A stretch of DNA of 64,000 nt from positions 2,666,001 through 2,730,000 of the forward strand of contig NC_085889.1 in NCBI RefSeq assembly GCF_035222375.1. Direction: 5' to 3'. The position numbers were made by a program, and so were the translations under genes. Positions 45,057 to 55,118 of this stretch are shown here, in pieces. The stretch comes from Podospora pseudocomata. Its lineage: Eukaryota > Ascomycota > Sordariomycetes > Sordariales > Podosporaceae. Below the pieces are notes generated by a model that was not told the origin of the DNA, did no database searches, and was given only the letters and a program-made list of their open reading frames with translations. Numbering within the stretch: position 1 is the stretch's first letter; each line of letters starts with the position of its first letter.

Positions 45057-46775
45057 ATGGCACAGACCGAGACGCTGCTGCAGACATTGGCGGCCAAGCT
45101 GCCACTTCTGCTATCCACGGCTGGGCTGCTTGTGGCTGTTTTTCTGGCCCAGGTGCTCCTCAAAGGGAACCCACTCGCAAATCTCCCTGTCGCCCTGGAT
45201 GATCTTCCCAGCGATGAAAAACGACGACAGGCCTTTTTGACGCGGGCCAAGGATGTTTACGCTACCGGGTATAAGAAGGTAGGATACTGCCAGCGAACGA
45301 CAGGTAACATGGCACCGCAATGCTGACACACACGCCTAGTTCAAAGACAGAGTCTTCCGAATCATCACGTCGAACAAGTACCATGTCATCATTGTGCCCC
45401 CAAAGTATCTCAATGAGCTCAAGAGTCTTCCCGACGACACAGTCAGCTTTGACGGCGCTCTTGAGCAGACCATGCACGCCAAATACACCAAGCTCGAAGT
45501 CGGCCACAAGCTCATTCCTCACATCGTCAAGAGCAACTTGACGCCCTCGCTGGTGCGACTAAATCCCACCATTGCCGAAGAAGTCCAAGAATCTTTCCGT
45601 CGGGAGATGCCCGAATGCGACGACTGGACTCCTGTCAACATCAACTACAAGCTTCTCCGTATCGTTGCCATGGTGTCAGGCCGCGTCTTTATCGGCCCGG
45701 AACTGAGCCGTTCAGAGGAATATGTCGATGCGGCCATCAACTACACCATTGACCTCATGCACGCTCGCCAGGCTGTCGACACCATGCGCCCATGGCTCCG
45801 CCCTTTTCTTGCAAATCGTCTTCCCGAGATCAAGAAGTTAAACAAGCGCCTTGCTCAAGCCGATGCCTTCATTAGACCCATTGTCGCCCATCGCAAAAAG
45901 CTCCCCAAGGAGCAGGCCCCTGATGACATGCTGCAGTGGATGCTCGATGGCCAGTCTGAGAAGTTTGGCGGTGAATACAAGACCGAGACCCTTGCCAGAA
46001 TGCAGCTGGGCATTAGCTTTGCTGCAATTCACACCACTACCATGACCACGACCAACGTGTAGGTTCTTTGGTTTGTCTGACAAGTAAAAGTTGTTTTTCG
46101 CTGACAGCTCCATCACAGCTTTTACAACCTGGCCGCCTACCCCCAATATGTCTCTGTGCTACGTGATGAAGTCCGAGAGGTCCTCGCACAGAACAATAAC
46201 ACGTTCACGTCGGCTGCTCTTCAAGGCATGAAGAGGCTGGATTCTTTCATCAAGGAAACCATGCGAATCGACCCCGCCGGTTTTGCGGGGTTCCAACGTC
46301 GCGTATACAAGCCCTTTACCCTCTCCAACGGTCAAGTGATCCCCGCCGACGTTATAATCGAGGTGCCGGCCCACGCCCTTGCGAAAGACCCCGACGTATT
46401 TGAAAACCCAGACCAGTTCAATCCTTGGCGGTTTTACGACATTCGACAGAAGGCCAGGGAGCAGGGCGCAGTCGAGGAGGCTGCTCAGAACCAGTTCGTC
46501 AGCGTCAACCCATTGGTCTTGACGTTTGGGTACGGAAGACACGCCTGCCCAGGCCGGTTCTTCGCCGCAAACGAAATCAAAATGATTATCGCCAACACCA
46601 TCTTGATGTACGATATGAAGATGATGGACGGACACACCCAGCGGTACCCCAATCTTGAATTTGGACTTTCGGTGAGTAGCCCATTCCGTTTCAAACAAGC
46701 ACAGATACTGACCCGATGCAGTCTGTTCCTGATCCCACCAAGGAGCTTCTTTTCAAGCGAATCGAGATTGCTTAG
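45057..46775 (+). CDS. Cytochrome P450 monooxygenase
   Basis: Four exons (45057-45278, 45340-46058, 46119-46671, 46722-46775) give 515 residues. An N-terminal membrane anchor (LPLLLSTAGLLVAVFLAQVLL) is present. The I-helix region reads QLGISFAAIHTTTMTTTN, the K-helix ExxR is KETMR, and the haem motif is FGYGRHACPGRFFA with Cys457 as the haem ligand. FGxGRHACPGRFFAxNEIK is typical of fungal P450s of terpene and alkaloid pathways (the ent-kaurene oxidase-like clan). The usual acid-Thr pair of the I helix appears as AIHTTT, as in that clan. It is divergent from the hemerythrin, DUF3445 and A-T-R reductase genes, so it may act on the same product. Confidence 0.93.
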
Positions 46776-49700
46776 ACGTGAGCAGAAGCACACACCCAAA
46801 GCACGTGTTTTGGGGAAGCAGCAGCTACTAGGTAATAGAAACAAATTAACCGATGCAAGAATCACTCCACAGTTACTTTGGGTAATGAAATTTTCAGTCG
46901 ATGGCCTCCAGATCCAGGGGCCAGAGTACTGGGAGCCAATATTTTGAACACATGACTATGAGCCTTGCCATATCTAGCCCATCAACTCGTCTATGATTAA
47001 ATTGTGGCGCCCTGGGCCAAAATTATGAGTTCGAACCAGAACTGTCTAGTTTGTGTGGCGTATCACCACACCAAAAAAGGTCGGCTTGGCCATGCCATGT
47101 GGATGCGTATGGACCACCAAGTTGTCTTGCGGCCCATGTCAAACGTCAACTCCAGCCCTTGTAACACCCCAATCCTCCCTGGGTAAATGCCAATGAACGC
47201 CATTCTATAGATGCTGCGAGGCACTGTCAGATGCTATATCTGGAGGGGGTCCGTACTCTACCCGATTGCTTCTTCCACTCACTTTGTAATGTTGACCATT
47301 CTTCCAAGACACTTTTTGGTCTTTATCTGCCTAATGCCCCCTGCAAAGGCAAACATGTTGCAAGTTTCTAAGCAACCCGTCTTTCCAGAGCAGACGGGCC
47401 ACGGCTCTCTGCTGGCCCCGTGTTCTGCACAGGATATATATCTTGGCTGCCTTCTTGTCATGTAGCTCTCTCTGTTTGTGGACCCTTCGAATTTTTGCCA
47501 CTTTTTCCGTCTTGTCACATTGTCTACCTCTGAAAACATATCTTCCGTAAATGTTTTCAAACACTGATAGACATCTAAACCTTACGCACGTTGGGCATGA
47601 CCCGAAAGATACGAAGTGCAGGTCTTTCATTTTACACTGGCTTCACTAAGGTAGCTTACCCAGTACCCAAACCTCTCGCTTCTCATCCTTGTGGTCCTCT
47701 AAACAGTTGCGTAACCGTACGTCTAGTCTCCCATACGCAAAGCAGAGATACATGAGTCGTAGGTTTCCAGGGCCCCAACCCAACCACAAGATCAGACTCG
47801 ACGAGACGCGGGGCATGATTTGATCCTGTTCTTCTTATCCGAACCCTCAAGATTGCTTCTGCCCCAAGGATACTGTTCCGCTCCCAACTGAACTCCCTCT
47901 TTTTGGCTACCTGCAAAGGCTCTCTGTACCTATCTAGATGCCTTGCTCCTCGTTGCGCAAGTATATATGTGCAGCTCCTCCTGAGTCGCGGTGGCCGGCA
48001 TCGTAGCTATTTCCCTCTGAAATCTAGGCGCTGAGAGGCTTATTAGCTTCATGGCGGCAACGTCGGTCTCGTCTCCTGGTTGCTGCTTCGGGACTTGCGC
48101 AAAACATCGCTGTCCGATATCTCGAGCAAGCCCTTTCGCTTGGCCTTGATACCTTCGGCTATTTCTAACACACTCATAAAAAGAATTCCAACACGAAACA
48201 AGCCACCTTCAGCCTGGTTCAGTGAGTCATCAACCTGTCAAGATCGCTGAAACAATGCCCAGTGTTGTTCCCATGGGCCGAGTCGCTACCAGTAAGGCGT
48301 CTCCTTGTTCCCAGCTAAAGAAGCTTTGATACCGCATTGCTCAGACTGTGTTGCCCAATCGTGCAGCAGGTCAGGCAGATCGGAATCCCTTCGAAAGCTT
48401 GCGTGTTTTTTTTCTGTCATCTCGATCGCCAAGTTCACCCTCGATGTGGAAGCCAATGTTTTTGTGATGTTTGATAAGCCTTGGCACCATGCCACCCATG
48501 CATCTTCACTCAAATGATCAACTTCCAAGCATCGTAGCCAAGCCTTGCGACAGGAGACTTTTGTTTGCATCATTGAGATTCCCGATAGCAACCACGCCCA
48601 ACAGCTTCTAGAAAAGAAAAAGAAAACAAGGATATCACGTCGTTGTGCTTTAACACCGAGACGGAAAAGAGTACCGATCGCCTGACAAGCCAAAAACAGG
48701 GGAACTGGAAGCAACCGAGTCCAAAAGCTCCTGTGTTGGTGCTCTTGGCCCCCAAGCCTTGGAACTCTTGGGAGCTGGAACAACCAAGAAGCTGATGCTC
48801 CTCCCAGAACCACTTTGCCAATCCTGCCAAGAGGCGACAAGAAATTCTCCTCATGATAACATCAGACCTGAACCCTTGAGCTGGGATTCTTTTGCGGCCA
48901 AGGAGTAAAAATGGGCATCTGTTGCTTAAAAAGACACGCATCGCGATGATCCGAGAATCCAGTGCTCAAAATGAACCAGAAGCAGACAATTGCACCCGTG
49001 AAGATGGCAGAGTTGTTTGACAGCCCTGTGGAAAGGCCGAAGATCCGGCATTGTTTTGCCGAGAAAAGTGGACCCGGTTTGAAATAGGGGCCCCCTTGCT
49101 GGCCACTGTGTCCCCCCACGCAACTGTAAACAAACTGGCACTACTGTGAAAGTCTCGTGAGCGCTATTCCAGCTACTAGTTCATCATGTGCAGTCGCCAG
49201 CAACCTCTTACCACTTCGCTCGCGTGCTGCCGCGCTCTAATCAGCAGATGCTCTCTTGATCTCGACAGCCCAAAGAACAACATCCAACGACAGGATCACC
49301 AACAACCAAGACACTCGGCACAGAAATCTGGATGTTGCAGTTCTCCAGCCAAGCCAGCCAAGTGTAGCCAAGCAGAGGCCGAGACTTGGTGAGACGACTG
49401 CACACCAATGGGTTCTTGATACCAAGACTGATCAGACACGAATCCATCCTCTTATCTCGCCTTCTTTCCCCCAGGTGAGAGCTCTTTGCCCTCGCTGGGG
49501 CTGTCACTCTTTTGGTCATTGTCGTTCTCAGATACCACGGGGTTACTCCAGGGACGCGAAGGAAACGATGGTTCCCACGATCCAACTTCATTTGCGGCAG
49601 GCCGATGGTTTACTCCCAGGAAGACATACCAGAACCAAGGCTCTTGGCCTACGCATCAAGACCCTTCCTCAAGGGGAAATGGGTATGCGAGGAGCCCCCG

Positions 49701-50108
49701 CGACCCGCACAAAATGCCGCCGAGTGTCTCCCCATTTCTCGCCGGTAATGGAGTGATTTTCCATCGCTCTCTTCTTTCATTCTTTGAACAAGTGTTGGAG
49801 GATATCCCGGGTAAATTGTGAAGCGCAAGTGGGATGATGACACAGCTGGCCTGCGTCTGGGATAGCAAGCTTAACGGTTGCTAGTCGATCCATTTGCGCT
49901 ATTTCGCTTCCTGCTTGGGTGCCTTTTTTCATAATCTCTTATTTTATCTTTTGGTCCTCCTTCCCCTTCCCTCGCCCTCTTTCCTCTCCTCAAGCATCAA
50001 CAGTATCAACAACTCGAACTTGCTGGCCAAGCAACGCGACTTCAACATACACCCCCCTCCCCTCCCATCAAGGCTTCGGTGCCGCCTAGGCATCCCGTCT
50101 TGCTCATC
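46776..50108. other. Long intergenic region, no supported gene
   Basis: 3.3 kb. Several open frames of 60-180 codons exist on both strands (for example 48286-48840 minus and 49256-49756 plus), but they overlap each other, lack domains and have no consistent codon pattern. The last 250 bp before 50109 are strongly CT-rich, as expected for the leader of the antiporter gene. Long upstream regions like this may carry upstream ORFs or a non-coding transcript, which cannot be shown here. Confidence 0.5.
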
Positions 50109-52122
50109 ATGCCTGTCCTAAACGTCAGCGAGCTCAATATTGTATTGACAATTATTGGTGCTTTCATCTTGGGATTCGGCGTCATCTCGGTCCTCATCAA
50201 GAACCGATGGCTTCTCGGCGAAGCTCGTAGGTTCCCCCCAACTATACCAAAAGAACCATGATGACTGACATCACTCAGTCCCTGCTATGACCCTTGGTAT
50301 CATTCTTGGCCCACTAGCGGCCAAATTTCTAGACTCTTCGCGATGGGGCTCAGCCGAACCAGACCAAGTATCTGAGATCACGCTGGTTTGTCTTGCCCTG
50401 CATCTCATCACCACTCGTGCCTATCACTAACACTGTGATTTAAGGGCATTACACGAGTGGTTATCGGCGTCCAGCTTGTCATTGCTGGTTTTCAACTGCC
50501 GGCCAAGTACCAAAAGCTTCGGTGGAAGGAGATGCTCATGCTCATGCTTCCCGTCATGACAATCATGTGGCTGTGCTCGACTCTCTGCATGATGGCCACC
50601 ATCCCCAAGGTGACCCTGCTGGCGACCTTGGTTATGGCTGCTTGCATCACCTGTACCGATCCTGTTTTGTCACAAGCCGTTGCCAAGGGCCCCTTTTCCG
50701 ACAAGTTTGTCGCCAGAGACCTCAGAGAAATCATCTCTTCGGAGGCCGGTGCTAACGATGGCTTTGGTTTCCCGTTTTTGTTGCTGGCGACCTATCTCAT
50801 GCGGGCCCAGACCCCCGAGGCATCGACACTCGTCGCTCGGGCCGGAGAGGAAGTGGTGAGACATGGCGGAGGAGTAAGCCAGGCGATTGGCAAATGGTTC
50901 CTCGAAACATGGCTCTACTTTGTGCTCATGTCGATTGCTATCGGTGTTGCGGTTGGATATGCTGCTGGGAAGGGGCTGAAGTTTGCCTTGCAACGCAAGT
51001 GGGTAGACTCTGAGAGTTATGTGCTCTACCCCACTGCGCTCGGTGTAAGTCGTTGGAGCCGTCCGGTTTTGAACTGACCCGTGAGCTAATCAATCTCAGC
51101 TGTTCTTGCTTGGTGTCTGTGGCATGATCGGGGGTGACGATTTGCTGGCTTGCTTCACCGCTGGCAGTGTCCTAAACTGGGATGGTGAATACATGCGCGA
51201 GACATTGGAACGACACGATGAGGTAAACTCATCCGTTGATGTCCTCCTCAACTTTGGAGGCTTCATGTACCTCGGCACCGTCATCCCATGGAGCGAGTTC
51301 CATCAGCCAGACACGACCGGCATCACAGTTCCCCGCCTTATCGCCCTCGGGTTCCTCATCCTTGCTTTCCGCCGCATCCCTGCTATTTTTATCATGTACA
51401 AGTTCATGCCGAACGTCATCAAGAACTGGAAGGAGGCCTTGTTTATGGGATACTTTGGCCCCATTGGAATCGGAGCTGCCTTTTACGTCGAACACACCAG
51501 GCATCTTTATCCGAAACTCGCCGACGCCGATGAAGAGATGGGTAATTTGTTGAGGGCTATCGGGCCAACGGTGTATTTCCTCGTCTTCTTTTCCATCGTC
51601 ATTCACGGTCTTTCCATCCCCGCCTTGAACGCAATTTATGGCTGGTACGGTGTCCAGCCAATCCAGGACGATGCCATGCTTTTCGAGCGCAGGTCTATCC
51701 GTGTCCCGACCCCCGTCAACGCCGAGGTCGGTGACGATCACACGTTTATCGCCTACAACCGCTTCTCACGCCCCGTTTTCGATGATGCCGAGTTGCCGAC
51801 ATTCGACCGCACCATTTCCATGGGTCGCAGGTCGATGAACCGCGTTTCGATGGGCCGCCGATCCATGAGCAGAATCTCGTTGAGCCAATACCCTACCATC
51901 AGCAGGGCCCCCACCATTAGCAGAGTGCCTAGTCAGAACCGTGACCGTGACCGGGAAGAGAAAGACGATCCGGCCGATTCACCTGGCACCTCTAGTTCTT
52001 CGAGCTCAGCGGAAACCAAGGCGCCCGAGGTTGAGATCCCGTTGACCCCCGCTCCCCAACCTGCACAGACAATAGAGACGCCTGGGTTGGGACGTCCAAC
52101 AACTATAAAGTACGCGGTATAG
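50109..52122 (+). CDS. Plasma-membrane Na+/H+ antiporter (CPA1, Nha1/Sod2 type)
   Basis: Four exons (50109-50226, 50279-50385, 50445-51044, 51100-52122) give 615 residues. About twelve hydrophobic segments are present, beginning LNIVLTIIGAFILGFGVISVL. Family motifs include LGIILGPLAAKF, RVVIGVQLVIAGFQLPAKY, the ion-binding block CITCTDPVLSQAV and SSEAGANDGFGFPFL with its conserved Asp. After the last membrane segment (YFLVFFSIVIHGLSIPAL) a hydrophilic cytoplasmic tail of about 150 residues has repeats of MGRRSMxR and PTISR and a long Ser run. The protein exports Na+, Li+ or K+ in exchange for H+. The tail is shorter than in yeast Nha1 and is probably phosphorylated. Confidence 0.93.
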
Positions 52123-52643
52123 AGCGTGTGCATTTTTGCTGGTTTTCCTTCTCTGTTAGACTGTAGATAGTGTCTGGATTAATTAGACGCGGGTTGTACA
52201 TACTACTTAATATACTGCGGCAGGCCCTCAGTGCGCTGCAACATTTCATCACGATAGTTTTTCACATCAAACCAGTGGTTTGGGATAGATTCTCATCTAT
52301 TAATGACGGAGAACTACGTTGCTATTCCAAGGTATCGCCAGCGTCGCCAGCATAACTCGCTCTCTTGCCGCGGTTCTACCTCTGTGTCTATCCCAACCTC
52401 TCTCCCGTCCCCTCTAGGTACATCCTAGTCGTACACGATCCGCCCGGTCTAAAAAAGAAAATCAAAAAGCCACCAAAGATCCTCTCGGCAACTATCCAAA
52501 AGAGCGACAAGAGCTTGTCATTAACCACCAAGCCAGAAATCATGAAATCAGAAAATCAATCCCAAAGAATCATCCCTCAAAGAATCATGCCAAACATCCC
52601 AAAAGATCATGTTGCTATCCCGCCCAACGTGTCGAACAAGCAC
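52123..52643. other. Convergent 3' flank, no gene seen
   Basis: 521 bp between the convergent antiporter and repeat-peptide genes. Confidence 0.55.
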
Positions 52644-52982
52644 TTAGACTCTGTTCTTGGCCTTGGCCGTGGCGGCAGCGGCAGCGGTGCTGCTGGACTG
52701 GAGTCCTGGAATGTTGATCTGGCGCTTGTTCTTAGCCTTGGCAGTGGCGGCGGCGGCGGTGGTGCTGCTGGACTGGAGTCCAGGAATGTTGATCTGACGC
52801 TTGTTCTTAGCCTTGGCGTTAGAGTCGGAGTCGGCCGCGGCTGTCGCGGAGGCGCCGGCCGAGACGACAACAACACCAGAAGGCAGGGTGACGCCGCTGG
52901 GGATGCTAACACCGGAGGGGAGCGAGATGGTGACGGCCGAGACAGTGGTGAAGATGGCGGTCATGGCGACAAAGAACTTCAT
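52644..52982 (-). CDS. Secretory repeat-peptide precursor with Lys-Arg sites (KEX2-processed repeat protein candidate)
   Basis: A single-exon gene of 112 residues. Residues 1-16 (MKFFVAMTAIFTTVSA) are a signal peptide. Residues 18-40 carry three PSGV repeats (LPSGV, IPSGV, LPSGV), then a linker to residue 62. Two 25-residue units follow, 63-87 and 88-112, each starting QINIPGLQSSST and ending in AKAKN. Unit boundaries are Lys-Arg (60-62 NKR, 85-87 NKR), the site of the Golgi protease Kex2; the second unit ends NRV and stop. Processing would release a short peptide beginning QINIPGLQ, whose N-terminal Gln could become pyroglutamate. Known fungal uses of this layout are alpha-factor pheromones, repellent peptides and the RiPP precursors of dikaritins. 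The core lacks Tyr, Trp and Cys, so it is not a typical pheromone or dikaritin. A P450 gene is 738 bp upstream on the same strand. Confidence 0.8.
   Translation of the reverse strand: MKFFVAMTAIFTTVSAVTISLPSGVSIPSGVTLPSGVVVVSAGASATAAADSDSNAKAKNKRQINIPGLQSSSTTAAAATAKAKNKRQINIPGLQSSSTAAAAATAKAKNRV
52651..52800 (-). repeat. Two tandem 75-bp coding repeats
   Basis: The units 52651-52725 and 52726-52800 are nearly identical and in frame, with a further partial copy of the boundary (TTGTTCTTAGCCTTGGC) at 52801-52817. They encode the two 25-residue peptide units of the precursor gene. The repeats are as similar at DNA as at protein level, which suggests recent duplication or gene conversion. Confidence 0.9.
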
Positions 52983-53720
52983 TTTGACGGTTGGGTTGGT
53001 TGTTGGTTGATTAAACGGTTGGGTGATGTGTTTGTTGAAATGTGAAGATTTAGGTTGGGGGGTTATGTGTCTTTTTGTTTTTGTTTTTGTGCGTAAACTT
53101 TTCTCAAAGCGAGCGTGGGTGAGATTAGTGTAAAGGGAGTATTAGTGATGATTTGTGAGTGCTGGGTGATGAGAAAAGAAAATGCTGTTCGGATGTTGGG
53201 TGAGGTCGAGTTATATAGAGGAGCTTTCTCCGGCTCAAGCAGATGTTCTGTCCACGATTAGAACGAACACGCCAAACCAACTCTAACCGGCAGCGAGGCT
53301 TCGAAGTATTGGGCTTCTAGCACATGCCGCCGAACGTTGCATTAGACAAGCGGGATCAAACTCCTGCGCCGCCACCACCGATGCGTGGTCTGTTTACTTA
53401 GTTCTGCATCGGCCGGTTTCAACATGGCGGGTCAACGAAACCGCCATGAACGGGTCTATACGCTAGAGGCAAACCACTTTCCAAGTGTGTCTCACGAGTC
53501 GGATGGTTAGAATCATCAGCATGCTCGGGCTATCGTGGCAAGGGACTGCGTCGTCGGTCTGTCCGGCCCCTGAGTAAAAGAACCACGTGCGGGATCACAT
53601 GCGAAGTCGAGAACAATCATGGTATCAATTTCAAGCGTGTCGTGAAGACAACGCAAATCACAAACCGAGGAATAGATTCTTGACCTGAAACGTTGGATAT
53701 CCCCCCTTTTGGCTCTCCCC
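52983..53720. other. Intergenic, promoter and leader of the repeat-peptide gene
   Basis: 738 bp between two minus-strand genes. It holds a TATA box at 53211-53217 and, between it and the start codon, a CA/A-rich leader of about 200 bases with poly-A-like tracts (AAAACAAAAACAAAAAG). Confidence 0.55.
53211..53217 (-). promoter_or_regulatory. TATA box of the repeat-peptide gene
   Basis: TATATAA on the minus strand, 229 bp upstream of the ATG, implying a leader of roughly 200 bases. Confidence 0.5.
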
Positions 53721-55118
53721 TCAAGCACCCCTTGCCTTGGCCGTCACGTAAAAGTCGATCGGCCGCACGTTGAACCACCCATCCTGCTTCATCACATACT
53801 GCTCGTCCACCGCCTGAAAATCAACTTCTTTGATCAGCTTGGCCGTCACCACCATTAGAAACGCCCAAGCCCAGTGTTTGCCGATACATTCTCGTTTACC
53901 ATTTCCGAACCACTTCTTGACACCGGCCGGCAGCTTGGTGAAGTTGTCGCCCACCATTCTCTCTGGCTTGAACTTGAGAGGTTCCTCAAACACGGCTGGA
54001 TCTCTGTTGACTCCAGCCAGAACAACGATCATGGCCTGGTTGTGCGCAATCTGGTACTTGCCGCCTTGAAGCAGAATGGGCGATTTGTCGCCATTCTTGG
54101 ACGGAATTGGCTCTATGTTGAAGCCCGGAGCCGCGCAGCTCAACCTCAGCGTCTCCCTCACAATCCCCTGGATGTATTTCAACTGGGCGATATGGTCTTG
54201 CCTCAGCGCACCGTCTCCAACCACGCGGTCCAACTCCTCTCTGGCCTCGGCCACCACCTTTGGATTCTGCAGCAGAAACAGGATGGTCGCCGTGACTGAA
54301 CAAGGGGCCGTTGAACTGCCGATCGGCATGCTGACAATCTCATCAATCACCTGGCTGTCGGTCAACTTCTTGCCTGTTTCTGGATCCGTGGCGTTCATCA
54401 ACGCCCAAAGCAAATCCTTGCGTCCGGTAGAGTGTTCGGCCCGGTATTGGATGAGCTCTGCGGCAAAGCCTCTCATCGTCTTGGTCGCCTCCTTCCACTT
54501 GCCGTTGTATAGCAGCCAGTTGAGGAGCTTCGGCCTGTTGGGTCGCCTCATTGCTTCTGAGGTAGCATCCTCCATGGCCTGGATCATGGGATGCTCCTCT
54601 CCATCCTTCATTTTGATGGCTCCCAGCTTCTTGCCAAACAGTGTCAACATTGTCGTCTCCAAGTTCAGGTTATTGAGGTCTTTGAGAGGTTGGAACTTGG
54701 TCCCAGGCTCGAGACCCTTGGTCCACTTGGCGATCAACTCGTCGGTGCACAGCAAGAGCTCGTCGAAATGGTCAGCGACCGATTCCGTGCTCAGGTGTGG
54801 CGCGATGATGCGGTGAGCGATACCCCAGGATTCCTCGTGGTCGTATGCGGTAAACAGCGCATCGTGCACGGCGTATCGGATCTCGACGATGGGCCCGCCA
54901 ACGAATTTGCGGAACCGAGTCTCGTCGCAAATCTCTTCTGCTAGAGCAGCGCTGGCGACAAAAACAATTTCATGCCCCAAGACCTTGATCTTGAAGATCT
55001 CGCCATACCTTTCAGCCAGCGTGCGCAAGGACCACCAGGTGTTGCTCGGGTTGACGTCCATGATGTTGCCGAGCAGGGGAAGGCCTGGAGGGCCAGGGAT
55101 GGTGAGTGGGGAGGACAT
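53721..55118 (-). CDS. Cytochrome P450, CYP505-like haem domain without reductase
   Basis: A single exon of 465 residues. The start LTIPGPPGLPLLGNIMDVNP resembles the N-terminus of self-sufficient P450s (P450BM3/P450foxy, CYP505), and there is no membrane anchor. The K-helix is VRETLRLS and the haem motif is FGNGKRECIGKHWA with Cys411. The reductase half found in CYP505 fusions is missing: the gene stops normally after VTAKARGA. The I-helix reads VSMPIGSSTAPCS in place of the usual AGHET-type oxygen-activation motif, so the acid of the acid-alcohol pair is absent. It may therefore use a peroxide or perform an unusual reaction. It is on the same strand as the repeat-peptide precursor. Confidence 0.9.
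   Translation of the reverse strand: MSSPLTIPGPPGLPLLGNIMDVNPSNTWWSLRTLAERYGEIFKIKVLGHEIVFVASAALAEEICDETRFRKFVGGPIVEIRYAVHDALFTAYDHEESWGIAHRIIAPHLSTESVADHFDELLLCTDELIAKWTKGLEPGTKFQPLKDLNNLNLETTMLTLFGKKLGAIKMKDGEEHPMIQAMEDATSEAMRRPNRPKLLNWLLYNGKWKEATKTMRGFAAELIQYRAEHSTGRKDLLWALMNATDPETGKKLTDSQVIDEIVSMPIGSSTAPCSVTATILFLLQNPKVVAEAREELDRVVGDGALRQDHIAQLKYIQGIVRETLRLSCAAPGFNIEPIPSKNGDKSPILLQGGKYQIAHNQAMIVVLAGVNRDPAVFEEPLKFKPERMVGDNFTKLPAGVKKWFGNGKRECIGKHWAWAFLMVVTAKLIKEVDFQAVDEQYVMKQDGWFNVRPIDFYVTAKARGA

Noticed and set aside
47030-47045. tRNA B-box-like GAGTTCGAACC; another near 57340
   Set aside because: No A box, no acceptor stem and no cloverleaf could be formed around either match.
48286-48840. 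184-codon minus-strand frame in the region upstream of the antiporter
   Set aside because: Irregular composition, no promoter signs and overlap with other chance frames.
52644-52982. Alpha-factor type mating pheromone as identity of the repeat-peptide gene
   Set aside because: Sordariomycete pheromones of this type have a WC-R--G--CW core; this peptide has neither Trp nor Cys.
53721-55118. Self-sufficient P450-reductase fusion (CYP505)
   Set aside because: The frame ends with a normal stop after the haem domain, and no FMN/FAD domain follows downstream on the minus strand.
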